Source of the DNA: SLHU01 sp009929975
GTDB taxonomy: Bacteria; Bacillota; Clostridia; Saccharofermentanales; UBA5734
Reading direction: 5' to 3'
Length of the DNA stretch: 64,000 bases
NCBI GenBank assembly: GCA_040776905.1
Contig: JAXGZQ010000001.1
Coordinates: forward strand, 1,674,001-1,738,000
This document shows, in pieces, positions 1-9,436 of this stretch. The position numbers and the translations under genes are program-made. Below the pieces are notes generated by a model that was not told the origin of the DNA, searched no databases, and was given only the letters and a program-made list of their open reading frames with translations. The first letter of the stretch is position 1, and the number at the start of each line of letters is the position of its first letter.

Positions 1-77
1 TCACGGGCCTTCCGGATGCTCTCCATCAGACCTGTACGGAATGAGTCTGTAATAACACCGATTGGAAAGTGAATCAT
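1..77 (-). CDS. Sugar phosphate isomerase/epimerase-like protein (N-terminal 25 codons only)
   Basis: The reverse strand opens with ATG at 77, preceded by a GGAGG box at 84-88. The visible start, MIHFPIGVITDSFR, resembles the first strand of xylose-isomerase-like TIM-barrel epimerases, which often sit beside Gfo/Idh/MocA dehydrogenases in sugar and inositol catabolism. The gene is divergent from the dehydrogenase at 190. The rest lies outside the window, so the family call rests on about 25 residues and the neighbour. Confidence 0.45.
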   Translation of the reverse strand, partial: MIHFPIGVITDSFRTGLMESIRKAR

Positions 78-129
78 AATGAACCTCCCTCATTAGGGCT
101 TTTCAGCCTGCTCATGGAAAACGTTCTGA

Positions 130-147
130 CTTTATTATATAGTAAAG
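130..147. promoter_or_regulatory. Near-perfect palindrome in the divergent promoter region
   Basis: An 18-base near-palindrome (CTTTA, AT-rich centre, TAAAG) lies midway between two divergent sugar-metabolism genes. It could be an operator for a local regulator or contain a -10 element. No regulator gene is visible next to it, so the role is inferred. Confidence 0.3.
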
Positions 148-189
148 CCAGAGCTTATGAGCGCGAAAAAATGAAATGGGGGAATTATC

Positions 190-1254
190 ATGGGTAAACT
201 GAAAGTGGCTATCATCGGCTGTGGCACGATCGCGACCTCAGCCCATTTGCCGGCCTATCAGGCGGCATCAGATCTGGCGGATGTCGCCTATTTCGTTGAC
301 ATCATCCCGGAACGGGCTGAACGGATGCGTGACGCTTACGGCGCGGGCAAGGCACTGGCAGACTATCACCAGATCCTCACGGACCCTGACCTGGACAGTG
401 TATCTGTCTGTACACCAAACGATACGCATGCTCCGATCACCATTGACTTCCTCAAGGCCGGCAAGCATGTGCTCTGTGAAAAGCCGGCATCGGTCAGCGC
501 GAAGTTGGCGGCCGATATGCAGAAAGCGGCGGTTCAGTCCGGCAAGATGCTGAATATCGGAGTGGTCAACCGTTTTAATGTCGCGGTCAACAAAATCCGG
601 GACATGATCCAGGCTGGTGATCTCGGCAATGTCTATCACGTGGTCTGTTCCTTCAGGGCCTGGCGGTCCATTCCCGGTCTCGGTGGTCCATTCACGACAA
701 AAAAGAACGCCGGTGGGGGTGTTCTGATCGACTGGGGCGTTCATTTTCTTGACCTGATTGATTTTTGTATCGGCCAGCCGGAAATAAAGACCGTATCAGC
801 ACAGACCTATTCCGTACTCGGCCGCGATCTGCGCCAGTATACGTTTGAGAACATGTGGGCAGGACCGCCAAAGCTGGACGGGACCTATGATGTTGAAGAC
901 TTCGTGACCGGGCTGGTCCGCACCGAAGGCCCGACCATTTCAGTCAACGGGGCTTGGGCACAGAACGTCGGCGAAGATGCCATGTTTATCGAGTTTCTCG
1001 GTGACAAAGGCGGAATCCGGCTGCAGTATGGCGGATCATTCGTCTTTTATACGACCCGGAATGGCATGCTCAGCGAAACGAAGTATCGTTTCGGCAGCGA
1101 AAACATGTTCAATGTGGAGATCCGCGATTTTCTGACACGGGCCGTCCACGGAGTGAAAACCCGGGCGAATATCGATCACGCGATCCGTACAACCCAGCTG
1201 ATGGAACTGATGTACCAGTCAGCCGAGCAGGGCCGGGAGATTGTCCTGCGCTGA
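190..1254 (+). CDS. Gfo/Idh/MocA family NAD(P)-dependent oxidoreductase
   Basis: This 354-residue protein has the usual length and layout of the family. An N-terminal Rossmann fold carries IIGCGTIA near residue 8, the family EKP motif is at LCEKPAS near residue 97, and a C-terminal alpha/beta domain follows. Members oxidise or reduce sugars, sugar acids or inositols with NAD(P) in the cytoplasm; the substrate cannot be read from sequence. It starts at ATG 190 behind a GGGGGA box and ends at a strong hairpin terminator. A divergent sugar-isomerase-like gene lies upstream, which suggests a carbohydrate-catabolic locus. Confidence 0.85.
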   Translation: MGKLKVAIIGCGTIATSAHLPAYQAASDLADVAYFVDIIPERAERMRDAYGAGKALADYHQILTDPDLDSVSVCTPNDTHAPITIDFLKAGKHVLCEKPASVSAKLAADMQKAAVQSGKMLNIGVVNRFNVAVNKIRDMIQAGDLGNVYHVVCSFRAWRSIPGLGGPFTTKKNAGGGVLIDWGVHFLDLIDFCIGQPEIKTVSAQTYSVLGRDLRQYTFENMWAGPPKLDGTYDVEDFVTGLVRTEGPTISVNGAWAQNVGEDAMFIEFLGDKGGIRLQYGGSFVFYTTRNGMLSETKYRFGSENMFNVEIRDFLTRAVHGVKTRANIDHAIRTTQLMELMYQSAEQGREIVLR

Positions 1255-1269
1255 TTCTTCAGAACAAGG

Positions 1270-1300
1270 AAAACGAGCCGGCAGCTGCCGGCTCGTTTTT
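1270..1300. terminator. Bidirectional rho-independent terminator
   Basis: A perfect GC-rich stem (ACGAGCCGGC / GCCGGCTCGT) is flanked by A-rich sequence on the left and T5 on the right. It can stop both the plus-strand dehydrogenase and the convergent minus-strand phospholipid synthase. Confidence 0.9.
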
Positions 1301-1315
1301 GTTTGCGATCAGTGA

Positions 1316-1897
1316 TCAGGAATGGCGGGTCCGTTCGTTGCGGCGCATCAGCGTCATGATGGACGGCGTGTCCGCGTCCACGTCGCCATACCGGATGAAA
1401 ATCGCAATTTCCTCGCTGAAGCCGACCAGATAGATGACGAGAATCGCGGCAATCAGCAGCGTGGTGTTGGTGAACTGAGAGAAGATGACGGTCAGATAGA
1501 CCAGCACGCCATTGAGGCGGAGCAGAAACGTGTGCATCATGACCGGTTTGTGCAGCAGAACAGACGAAACGACGAATGAGAGGAAAAAGAGGCTGAAAAA
1601 CATAATGAGCAAAACGCTGTTGGGTGCCAGATACTGTGGATACAGGTAATAGAGAAACCAGGCGCTCGAAATATAGAAAAACAGATCAGCGATCGAATCA
1701 AGCGCCTTGCCGATTTCGGATGTCATGTTGAAACGGCGGGCGATCAACCCGTCGAAAAAATCGGTCGCGCCGATCAAGATGTAGCCGATCAGAAACGCCG
1801 TCAGATGATCGGCCAGAATGAAGAGATAGAGAAGCGGCAGAAATATCAGGCGCGACAGCGACAGGGCGTTGGGAATCGTCATGTATTTTTTGCTCAT
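1316..1897 (-). CDS. CDP-alcohol phosphatidyltransferase family protein (PgsA-like)
   Basis: This 193-residue, strongly hydrophobic protein with several membrane segments carries the family signature near residues 46-73: DFFDG, AR, then G-x3-D-x3-D (GKALDSIADL). Such enzymes swap CMP from a CDP-alcohol, usually CDP-diacylglycerol, for another alcohol in the membrane, making phosphatidylglycerol phosphate or related lipids. The substrate is not determined by the motif. The start ATG at 1897 follows a GGAGGAGA box. It is convergent with the upstream dehydrogenase. Confidence 0.87.
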   Translation of the reverse strand: MSKKYMTIPNALSLSRLIFLPLLYLFILADHLTAFLIGYILIGATDFFDGLIARRFNMTSEIGKALDSIADLFFYISSAWFLYYLYPQYLAPNSVLLIMFFSLFFLSFVVSSVLLHKPVMMHTFLLRLNGVLVYLTVIFSQFTNTTLLIAAILVIYLVGFSEEIAIFIRYGDVDADTPSIMTLMRRNERTRHS

Positions 1898-1968
1898 GTC
1901 ATCTCCTCCGGATCATTGGGCTTAATGAAACCTGTTACTCTGCATCATGACAGCCTGTGCCGGTTAAT

Positions 1969-4905
1969 TCAACCATTTAATTTAAATAGTTGCTCTTTAT
2001 TTTCGAGGACCCGCTCATGGAAGCGCGACTGGCAGGTCAAAAACAGGATCTGCTGGCCGCGGTCGACCGCGCGCCGCATCAGCGCGGATAACGCGGCAAA
2101 GGCCCGCTGGTCATCGTACTGGATCAGAACATCGTCGAGCAAAAGCGGCAGCGGAGCATCCGCAGGCGTGATCTGATTCGTGATCGCCAGACGCAGCGCC
2201 AGATAAACCTGATCGGCTGTTCCACCGCTGAGAAACTGCCATTCATGGAAGCGGTCATCCTGGTCGGCGAAGCGAACACCAAATGAACGATCCACTTTGA
2301 TTTCATCGTAACGGCCTTGCGTCAACTGACTGAGAATCTGTCCCGTCTGATGATTGAGATCCGGTCCGAAGCTTTTCTGCAGCTCATCAGCGGCGTCATT
2401 CAGGGCCTGCCGGGCCTGACGCAGCCAGCCGGCGTACTGCTTCATCCGAGCCAGTGACTGGCTGACCTGCTCAATCTGATCATCCAGTTCGCGTACAGAA
2501 AGCTGATTCCGGCTGGCCTGACGAATGTCTGAAGCAAGGGACGACAAGCTGGACTCCAGCTCAAGCCGTTCTTCCTGTTTTTGTTTGAGATCCTCATTCA
2601 TGCTGGACAGGGCGTCATCGGACAACCGTTCCATCTCAGCAACAGCCGCATGGTCAGACAGACTGAGCTGCTGCCATGATTCAAAACTTCTCTGATCAAG
2701 CAGATCGTTGAAGAATTGACGGGCCGGAGTGATCTGCGTGTTGATTGATGCCAACTGCTGGTTTCGCTGGCGCAGCGACAGGATGAGATCGGCTGCTTCA
2801 CCGGCTTCAGCCGCGTCAGGATTCATTATCCGCAGAGCCTGAACAAGCTCATCGGCAGCTTTTGCACACTCTTTATCAGCCTCAGACAGAAAAGATTCAC
2901 GCTGTTGGATCTGTTGCAGAATCCCGCTGAGTTCTCCTTTGTACTGATCGACGGCCTGCAGCGCTTCTTCCAACTGATCCCAGCTGGTACACCCGGTCGC
3001 GGCCAGGACACGATCCAGATCTGCCTGTCGGCGGATGGCGGTGTCAGCCAGTTTATGCTGTTCCTCGCGCAGTCGGGCCAGGCGGAATGTGATCAGTGCC
3101 TGACCGGACAGTCCGGCCGGTTCTTCTGTATCGGGCCGCAGCCATTGCAGCTCAAGAAACTGCCCGTTCAATCGATCTTCCGCCTGCTCCAGCTTTGCCT
3201 CAATGAGACTGAGATCTTTTTTTATACCATCTGACCGTTCGGAATACCGGATCGCTTCATCGTTCACTCTCTGTTCGAGATCCCGTACAGTCCGCTCTGT
3301 CGAGCTGTATAGCCGGCGGCTGCTTTCCAGCTGCCCCTGCACTACACTCAACTGGCTTTGAATGGCCGACCGCCGTTGTTCCTGCGCCTGCCGTTCTTTG
3401 GTGAGTCTCTGTTTTTTTCGGATCAGGGTCATGACGGCCGGCAGAAGGATAACCGGCACTGCCAGCCACAACAGCGGCTGGCTCATGCTAAGCGCGAAGA
3501 CCGTCGCTGCCAGGGCCAGGGCAGCAGAGACGACCGGAAGCAGCCATCGCGTAACGGCCCCGCCTGACTGGCTTTCTTCAGCCTGTTGACGGCCGGGCGT
3601 CTGCAGATCATCCTGCAGCCGGGTCAGCTGAGCGGTCAATGCCTGGCGTTCTGTTTCATGCTCGTTTAATTCCCGGTTGACAGCGGACCTTTCAGTCTCC
3701 AGCCGGTTCAAATCCATCTGATATTGAGAGGCCAGCCGTTCGAGCGTCTGTTGACGGACCTGCAGTTCCTGACGATACTCACGGCAGTTTTCAGCCAATG
3801 ATTCCAACTGGATCAACTGATCGGCTGAACGCTCCGCCTGCCGGCTGATCTGGCTGACCTGGTTTCGCTGATCGCGCAGTCCGGCCCGGTCAAGGGTGGT
3901 CAGCGTCTCAGGCGGCTGGCCAGATTGATGGTCTCTGAGCGACTGGCGCAGCTGCTCTGTCTGCTGGCGCAGGGTGCCGCGCTGCCGCTGTAATTCCAGC
4001 CAATGTGTCTGCAGCCGCTCAATCGTTTCAATTTCATCATCGCGAATCAACCGGCCGGCGACTGTCAGTTCATCGACGATTGTCTCGCGACGTTCCTCAA
4101 GTGTGGTCAGATGATGATGGGCATTTTTGATTTGCTGCCAGCGTTCAAGGCGCCGCAGCCGGCTTTGCTGATCGATGGATTCGCGCAGGCCGCTGATCGC
4201 CTCGTTCAGCTGCTGCTGCAGCGCCTGCTTCTGTTGGAGCTGGCGGGTTTGTCCGATCACATATTCCGCGTTGAGGATGGCTTGCTCACGTTGGACCCGC
4301 AGATCTTCCAGTTCAAGTTCCAGCGTTGGAATGCGGCCATTGCTGCCGCGCAGCGGCTGAAGATCGGCTTCGGCCTGGCGCAGCCTCTGGGCCACATCCG
4401 CCACCGATGTCTGTGCGCTGCCGCTGCCGGCAAGATTGATCAGACGGGTCAGCAGATCACCGTTTTCATTGACCATCGAGCCCATCTGCCGGACAAAAAC
4501 CGTGTTGACGAACTCCTGTTCGCTGATGCCCAGGACATCAAAGCCGGGCATGTCCTCATGACTGAGGGGTATGACTTCACCGCTGATATCGTTCATCAAG
4601 GTGGTCCGGTCAGCGGATTTCCGGTTGCCGAAACTCCGTTCCAGGCGCAGCCGCTGTCCTTGGTGGCTGAAGACAAGTGTGCCGCCCATATCCTGCGTGT
4701 CCCAGGGAAGATAGCGCTGCCGTTCACTCGTTTCCAACTTCCGCCCGTCACTGGAAAACCCGTATAACATGGCCCGGATGAAGGCCATGAACGTGCTTTT
4801 GCCCTGCTCATTTGCTCCGTGGATCAGCTGGAACCCTTCCGTCGGCTGGAATGAGAAATTCTGCAGACGGCCAAAACGTCTTATCTGAATATCATGCAGG
4901 ATCAT
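1969..4905 (-). CDS. yhaN: YhaN-type AAA ATPase of the SbcC/Rad50-like group
   Basis: This 978-residue protein has a Walker A motif GANEQGKST at residues 30-38, long glutamine- and glutamate-rich coiled coils, a hydrophobic double membrane segment near the middle (about residues 455-495), a second coiled coil, then the ABC signature FLSGGTADQ and Walker B LPLLLDDVL near the C-terminus. The membrane hairpin inside the coiled coil separates YhaN from soluble SbcC. It is the ATPase partner of the YhaO nuclease encoded directly upstream, with a 14-base overlap. The pair is thought to act in DNA end processing, by analogy with SbcCD. Confidence 0.88.
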   Translation of the reverse strand: MILHDIQIRRFGRLQNFSFQPTEGFQLIHGANEQGKSTFMAFIRAMLYGFSSDGRKLETSERQRYLPWDTQDMGGTLVFSHQGQRLRLERSFGNRKSADRTTLMNDISGEVIPLSHEDMPGFDVLGISEQEFVNTVFVRQMGSMVNENGDLLTRLINLAGSGSAQTSVADVAQRLRQAEADLQPLRGSNGRIPTLELELEDLRVQREQAILNAEYVIGQTRQLQQKQALQQQLNEAISGLRESIDQQSRLRRLERWQQIKNAHHHLTTLEERRETIVDELTVAGRLIRDDEIETIERLQTHWLELQRQRGTLRQQTEQLRQSLRDHQSGQPPETLTTLDRAGLRDQRNQVSQISRQAERSADQLIQLESLAENCREYRQELQVRQQTLERLASQYQMDLNRLETERSAVNRELNEHETERQALTAQLTRLQDDLQTPGRQQAEESQSGGAVTRWLLPVVSAALALAATVFALSMSQPLLWLAVPVILLPAVMTLIRKKQRLTKERQAQEQRRSAIQSQLSVVQGQLESSRRLYSSTERTVRDLEQRVNDEAIRYSERSDGIKKDLSLIEAKLEQAEDRLNGQFLELQWLRPDTEEPAGLSGQALITFRLARLREEQHKLADTAIRRQADLDRVLAATGCTSWDQLEEALQAVDQYKGELSGILQQIQQRESFLSEADKECAKAADELVQALRIMNPDAAEAGEAADLILSLRQRNQQLASINTQITPARQFFNDLLDQRSFESWQQLSLSDHAAVAEMERLSDDALSSMNEDLKQKQEERLELESSLSSLASDIRQASRNQLSVRELDDQIEQVSQSLARMKQYAGWLRQARQALNDAADELQKSFGPDLNHQTGQILSQLTQGRYDEIKVDRSFGVRFADQDDRFHEWQFLSGGTADQVYLALRLAITNQITPADAPLPLLLDDVLIQYDDQRAFAALSALMRRAVDRGQQILFLTCQSRFHERVLENKEQLFKLNG

Positions 4906-6067
4906 TGAAGGTGACCTCCGTCGAGAACGCTTGCAGGCCGATCCTCAGGATCGCCTGCTGATCCTCAGACAGGCTGCTCCAGTCAGACTGGCTGCCGGCA
5001 ATCTGACGGGCAAAAGCACCTGCCAGGGAATGTTCCGTCAATAGCTGCTCAAGATCAATCGCCTGCTCAGAGTGATCGCTGATCGCCAGATAAAAGAGAT
5101 CCTGCTTCATGTGATGCTGCAGCCAGACCAGCGACGGCGTTATTTCAGGCTGTCGGATACCGGTCAGCCGGACTTTCCAGGCATGCCGGCGCCAGTCGGC
5201 TGTTTCACCGACCACCGCCAGAATCTGATCGCGGATGGCAGACTGGCTGGAACAGTCACTGATATCAATCTCCGCGCTGAGGAACCGGCGGCTGGCAACC
5301 GGCAGCTGGCTGACTTGCCATTCAATTTCAAACGGGCGTCCGCCGCGCTGTTCAGCCGGTCGGAGCGTCAGCTCAAGACAGAGAAGTCCGGCCGCCTCCT
5401 GCTCGTCGAAACCGCGGGCGGCCGGCGCACCGCTGTAGGCCGCGCGCGGACCGGCCGGGCGCAGCGGCTGCGGCTGTTCCGGCTGATGAATGTGCCCGAG
5501 CGCGATATAATCAAAGTCACTGCGCGTCAACCAGTCACTGGAGATTGGATGGTACGCGGACCCTTGTCCGGCCGTAACACGTTCACCATGAATCAGCAGG
5601 ATATTCAACCATTCGGGGTCAAGCGGTTCCGGTTGATCCGGCAGCAGGGAAGAACGGACGGCACCGCTGCGAAAGGCTGTACCATAGACGCGTGTCTGTA
5701 AATTCGGCAGCTCAACAAATGTATAATCAGTTGTAAAAATATGAACATGTCCGGGCCACTGCTCCTGCAGCCAGGGAGAATCAGGGCTGGCCGGATCATG
5801 GTTTCCGGGACTGATCACAATCTGGGTTGTGCTGATCTGTTCGAGCAGATCGCGCACTTCACGAACCAGACCCGGCGGCGGGCTGGCTGTGTCAAACAGA
5901 TCACCGGCGATCAGCAGCAGATCAATTTCTTTATCACGACAGAGGCCGGTCATACGCGCGAGCATCTCCAGCTGTTCTGTGCGCAGCTGCTCAGCCCGGT
6001 CCGGAAAACGAACATATGAGGTGCCGAGGTGCCAGTCGGCAGTGTGGATGATCGTCAGTTTTTTCAT
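4892..6067 (-). CDS. yhaO: YhaO-type DNA repair exonuclease (metallophosphoesterase)
   Basis: This 391-residue protein shows the SbcD/Mre11 calcineurin-like set in order: HTADWHLG near residue 9, AGDLFD, SPGNHDP, LIHGE and ALGHIHQP, which supply the di-metal site. It is expected to be the nuclease half of a complex with the ATPase encoded 14 bases into its 3' end, so the two are translationally coupled. Length and motif order are normal and no key residue is missing. Its exact cellular substrate is not known from sequence. Confidence 0.9.
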   Translation of the reverse strand: MKKLTIIHTADWHLGTSYVRFPDRAEQLRTEQLEMLARMTGLCRDKEIDLLLIAGDLFDTASPPPGLVREVRDLLEQISTTQIVISPGNHDPASPDSPWLQEQWPGHVHIFTTDYTFVELPNLQTRVYGTAFRSGAVRSSLLPDQPEPLDPEWLNILLIHGERVTAGQGSAYHPISSDWLTRSDFDYIALGHIHQPEQPQPLRPAGPRAAYSGAPAARGFDEQEAAGLLCLELTLRPAEQRGGRPFEIEWQVSQLPVASRRFLSAEIDISDCSSQSAIRDQILAVVGETADWRRHAWKVRLTGIRQPEITPSLVWLQHHMKQDLFYLAISDHSEQAIDLEQLLTEHSLAGAFARQIAGSQSDWSSLSEDQQAILRIGLQAFSTEVTFNDPA

Positions 6068-6191
6068 GCGTCAGCCCCTTGGTCGTATCCTGTCAGTCTT
6101 CAATTCATGATCGATTATAACAGATTTCCTCCAGCCGGTCAGAAGGCGTTGAACGGATGGTGATGCTGCGATGTTAACCGACCGGAAGGCA

Positions 6192-6200
6192 TGATACAAT
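6192..6200 (+). promoter_or_regulatory. Extended -10 promoter of the acetate kinase gene
   Basis: TG-A-TACAAT forms an extended -10 about 60 bases upstream of the start codon, with a weak TTAACC about 15 bases further up. This is the best promoter match in the divergent yhaO/ackA gap. Confidence 0.45.
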
Positions 6201-6261
6201 AGGGAACAACAAGTCAGCAATCGCCGGCGCAAGCTCGCGAAGTGCCACTGTGGAGGTCGTT

Positions 6262-7542
6262 ATGGCAAATTATGTTCTGGTTCTCAACTGCGGCAGCTCG
6301 TCCGCGAAGTTCAATCTTTTCAAGGTGGTGGATGAACTCGATCTGCAGCCTCAGCTGCAGGGTATTGTTGAGGAAATCGGCAATCCTGTCCGAAGCGGCA
6401 TCAAGGTTGTCATAGCGGGAAGCAAAGAGGTCATACGCCGCCCCATCGCGAATCATCGCGACGCCCTGACCGCGATCTTTGATCTTCTCAATGACCATGC
6501 GATTGCCAGGGCATCGATCTGCGCGGTTGGACATCGTATCGTTCATGGCGGCGAGCTGTACAAAGGCAGTGTCCTGATTGATCAGCATGTCATCACGACG
6601 ATCGAACAGCTGATACCGATCGCTCCTCTGCACAATCCACCGAATCTGACAGGGATCCGCGAGAGCATCCGTCTGCTGCCTGATGTGCCTCAGGTCGCGG
6701 TTTTCGACACGGCATTCCACACAACCCTGCCGGAATATGCCTACCGGTACGCGGTACCGGCCAAATGGTATGAAGCGTATGGAGTTCGCCGCTACGGCTT
6801 TCACGGAACCTCGCATATGTATATCGCGCGGCGTGCGGCCCATCTGCTCGGAATCCCGTTCAACCGGTTTTCCGGTATTACCGCGCATCTTGGCAATGGG
6901 TCAAGCATCACAAAAATCGAAAACGGCCAGTCGGTTGATACCAGTATGGGGTTTACCCCCCTTGAAGGCGTGATCATGGGGACACGGTCCGGTGATATCG
7001 ATCCTGCGCTGATCCGACATGTGGCAACGAATCTGGCGACGGACCACGATCTGGATCTCGGTCAGGCATTTGAGTCGGTCATGACCGCGCTGAACAAGGA
7101 AAGTGGTTTGAAAGCGCTGGCGGACACCAACCTGATGCAGGATATCCGCACAAAAGCGGAGCAGGGCGATCTGCAGGCCTTCACCGTAATTCAGATCTAT
7201 GCCTACCGGATCGCGAAATATATCGGCCAGTACTGGGCGACACTGCCAGAAGCCGAGGCGATCGTTTTTTCCGGCGGGCTGGGCGAGAACGAGGGCTATG
7301 TCCGCGCCGCGATTCTCAGTTTTTTACCCGCTCTCGGGTTTACGATTGATCAGGAGAAAAACGCCTTGCGCCAGCAGGAGGTTGAAATCGCCAGCAGTGA
7401 GATCCGGAAGGACAGCCGCCTGCGTGTGATGGTGATCCCGACTGATGAAGAGATCGTGATCGGGTATGACACGCTGTTTCTCGGCCATCTGAAACGTCCG
7501 CTGCCGAACCGGTATCCGTTTGAACTTGATCCGATCGGCTGA
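6262..7542 (+). CDS. ackA: Acetate kinase
   Basis: The protein makes acetyl phosphate from acetate and ATP, or ATP from acetyl phosphate in fermenters. Motifs are intact: VLNCGSSSAKF at the N-terminus, HRIVHGGE, FDTAFHTTLP, YGFHGTSH, HLGNGSS, the GTRSGDIDP segment and FSGGLGENE. The start is ATG 6262, five bases after TGGAGG, rather than the in-frame GTG at 6250, giving 426 residues. No phosphotransacetylase gene is adjacent, so the enzyme is encoded alone here. Confidence 0.95.
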   Translation: MANYVLVLNCGSSSAKFNLFKVVDELDLQPQLQGIVEEIGNPVRSGIKVVIAGSKEVIRRPIANHRDALTAIFDLLNDHAIARASICAVGHRIVHGGELYKGSVLIDQHVITTIEQLIPIAPLHNPPNLTGIRESIRLLPDVPQVAVFDTAFHTTLPEYAYRYAVPAKWYEAYGVRRYGFHGTSHMYIARRAAHLLGIPFNRFSGITAHLGNGSSITKIENGQSVDTSMGFTPLEGVIMGTRSGDIDPALIRHVATNLATDHDLDLGQAFESVMTALNKESGLKALADTNLMQDIRTKAEQGDLQAFTVIQIYAYRIAKYIGQYWATLPEAEAIVFSGGLGENEGYVRAAILSFLPALGFTIDQEKNALRQQEVEIASSEIRKDSRLRVMVIPTDEEIVIGYDTLFLGHLKRPLPNRYPFELDPIG

Positions 7543-7544
7543 TA

Positions 7545-8072
7545 TCAGGTCCAGATCGATGCTGCCGGCCGCTCGAAGACCTTGGTGATCCTGGCCGTAT
7601 AGGCGATGTGATAATCCCGTTCGGGATAAAAAGGCCGGATGACATCTGGCTGCGCGAAGCAGGCGGGATTCATCAGCTGGCGATACAGAACCTTGCAGAA
7701 CAACACCTGATCCGCTTCACAGATATAGGGAATGCCCTCAACTGCAGCGGTTGTCAAGCCGCTGTGGTGTATTTTATCGCCGTCGCGTCCGGAAACGGTT
7801 CCCAGATAATTGAGCTGGCGCCGATACCGTTCACTGAGGAAAGAAAGTGAAAACGCCGCTTCAGCATCAATAAACTCACGTGTATAGCGCTGTGGGCGAA
7901 TGACAATCTGGGCGACCGGGAGATTCCACATCACACCCAGCGATCCCCACGATGCCGTCATGGTATTGAGTTGATTCTTATTGCCGGCTGTCACCAGCAT
8001 CCAGTCGGAACCGATTTGCTGAAAAGGGTTTCCGGTCAGCTGCTCCGGACTGATTTCCAAAAAGTCACTCAT
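7545..8072 (-). CDS. Flavin reductase-like, FMN-binding split-barrel protein
   Basis: This protein of about 175 residues resembles flavin reductase-like split-barrel proteins. It has an early WMLVTAG segment, a central TMTASWGSLGVMWNLP stretch typical of the flavin-binding barrel, and a later IRPQRYT segment. Such proteins bind FMN and reduce flavins or small substrates. The start is ATG 8072, eight bases from AGGAGG at 8081-8086, rather than the longer frame from 8129. It is convergent with ackA, with only two bases between the stop codons. The substrate is unknown. Confidence 0.72.
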   Translation of the reverse strand: MSDFLEISPEQLTGNPFQQIGSDWMLVTAGNKNQLNTMTASWGSLGVMWNLPVAQIVIRPQRYTREFIDAEAAFSLSFLSERYRRQLNYLGTVSGRDGDKIHHSGLTTAAVEGIPYICEADQVLFCKVLYRQLMNPACFAQPDVIRPFYPERDYHIAYTARITKVFERPAASIWT

Positions 8073-8210
8073 GAACGCCGCCTCCTGTCGCAATGATATA
8101 ACTTTAGGCGATTGATCGTTTCGGGTCAAGCCCGTCAGGGATCCGTGCGGTACCGGAGCGCTGATCGCGTCTACTGTACATCGGCAGCGGGATCGGCTAA
8201 ACTGACAGAA

Positions 8211-8275
8211 ACAGCCGGCTGAAACGGGTCGGCAGACTGAAAAACACAGCCGCCTGGAACGGGGCTGACAGACCG
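8211..8275 (+). repeat. Imperfect 30-base direct repeat upstream of the second dehydrogenase
   Basis: Two units of about 30 bases begin with ACAGCC at 8211 and 8246, 35 bases apart, and share ACAGCC, CTG-AACGGG and CAGAC blocks. They lie directly before the ribosome binding site at 8275. They may be a duplicated operator or an untranslated-leader duplication. Confidence 0.4.
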
Positions 8276-8284
8276 GAGGTCATG

Positions 8285-9436
8285 ATGATCAAGATCGGAA
8301 TTATCGGTTATGGCAGCCGTATTGCCAATATGTTCGCGAATGTCCGTGCGTTTGAGCCGGATGTTTCCCTGGCCGCCATCACGGATCCGGCGGCGGACGC
8401 GGTCCGGGCCCGGCTGGTGGAAAACGGCGAGGATGCCGGTAAAGTACATCTCTACGACGATATCGAACAGATGCTGGAAAGGGAGCCGCTGGACGCGGTG
8501 ATGATCGGAACCCGCTGCTCGCTGCATACCACCATGGCGATCCCCGTGCTGAAACGCGGACTGCCGTTGTTTCTGGAAAAACCGGTCGCCACATCATTTG
8601 ATGATCTGAAGCGGCTGGCCGCAGCAGGTCAGGCATCCAGTTCTCCGGTTGTCGTTTCATTCCCGCTCCGTGTCACACCGCTGGTCCGCCTGGCCCGGGA
8701 ACTGATTGATTCTGGCCGTCTCGGGCGCATTGAGCATGTACAGGCCTTCAATGATGTTCCTTATGGCGGGGTTTATTTCCACAGCTGGTATCGCGATGAA
8801 GCTGAGACCGGCGGATTATTCTTGCAAAAAGCGACACATGATTTCGACTACATCAACGCGCTCCTCCGCCAGAAGCCGGTGGAAATCTGCGCGATGAAGT
8901 CCAAGCAGATTTTCAAGGGTGACAAGCCGGCCGGCCTGCGCTGTTCGGAATGTCCCGAAGCACAAACCTGTCCAGAAGGCCCACATGCCATGAAGTACAT
9001 CCGCTTTGATGATCCACACGGCGACCAGTGCTGCTTCGCCACCGACACGGGAAATGAGGATTCAGGCAGTGCCCTGATCCGCTATGAATCCGGCATGCAT
9101 GTCAGCTACAGTCAGAATTTTTTCGCCCGGCACAAAGCGGCCAGACGCGGTGCCCGGCTGCTCGGATATGATGGAACGCTGGAGTTTGACTGGTACCGTG
9201 ATGAAGTCAGGGTGATGATGCACAACACCCCGCGGGTGGAAACCTATCAGGTGGATGGATCAAACATGGATCACGGCGGCGGCGACATGGTTCTGGCGCA
9301 GAATTTTGTTCAGGTAATCAAGGGAAAAGAAACATCAGTCGCTCCGCTTGAAAGCGGACTGCTTTCGGCACAGATGTGTCTTGAAGCAACGATATCCGCG
9401 GAAACCGGTACGTTCCGCCGGATCGGTGATCTTTGA
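8285..9436 (+). CDS. Gfo/Idh/MocA family oxidoreductase
   Basis: This 383-residue protein has the N-terminal Rossmann motif IGIIGYGSRI and the family EKP motif (FLEKPVATS) near residue 100. A cysteine cluster, CSECPEAQTCPEG, near residue 220 is absent from the dehydrogenase at 190 and could bind a metal. ATG 8285, five bases after GGAGG, is preferred to ATG 8282. The stop overlaps the next start (TGATG), so the small membrane protein and XRE regulator that follow are probably co-transcribed. The substrate is unknown. Confidence 0.82.
   Translation: MIKIGIIGYGSRIANMFANVRAFEPDVSLAAITDPAADAVRARLVENGEDAGKVHLYDDIEQMLEREPLDAVMIGTRCSLHTTMAIPVLKRGLPLFLEKPVATSFDDLKRLAAAGQASSSPVVVSFPLRVTPLVRLARELIDSGRLGRIEHVQAFNDVPYGGVYFHSWYRDEAETGGLFLQKATHDFDYINALLRQKPVEICAMKSKQIFKGDKPAGLRCSECPEAQTCPEGPHAMKYIRFDDPHGDQCCFATDTGNEDSGSALIRYESGMHVSYSQNFFARHKAARRGARLLGYDGTLEFDWYRDEVRVMMHNTPRVETYQVDGSNMDHGGGDMVLAQNFVQVIKGKETSVAPLESGLLSAQMCLEATISAETGTFRRIGDL

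Noticed and set aside
4003..4767. A 254-codon open frame on the plus strand
   Set aside because: It is antisense inside yhaN, whose motifs and coiled coil are intact on the other strand. No ribosome binding site or family match is seen.
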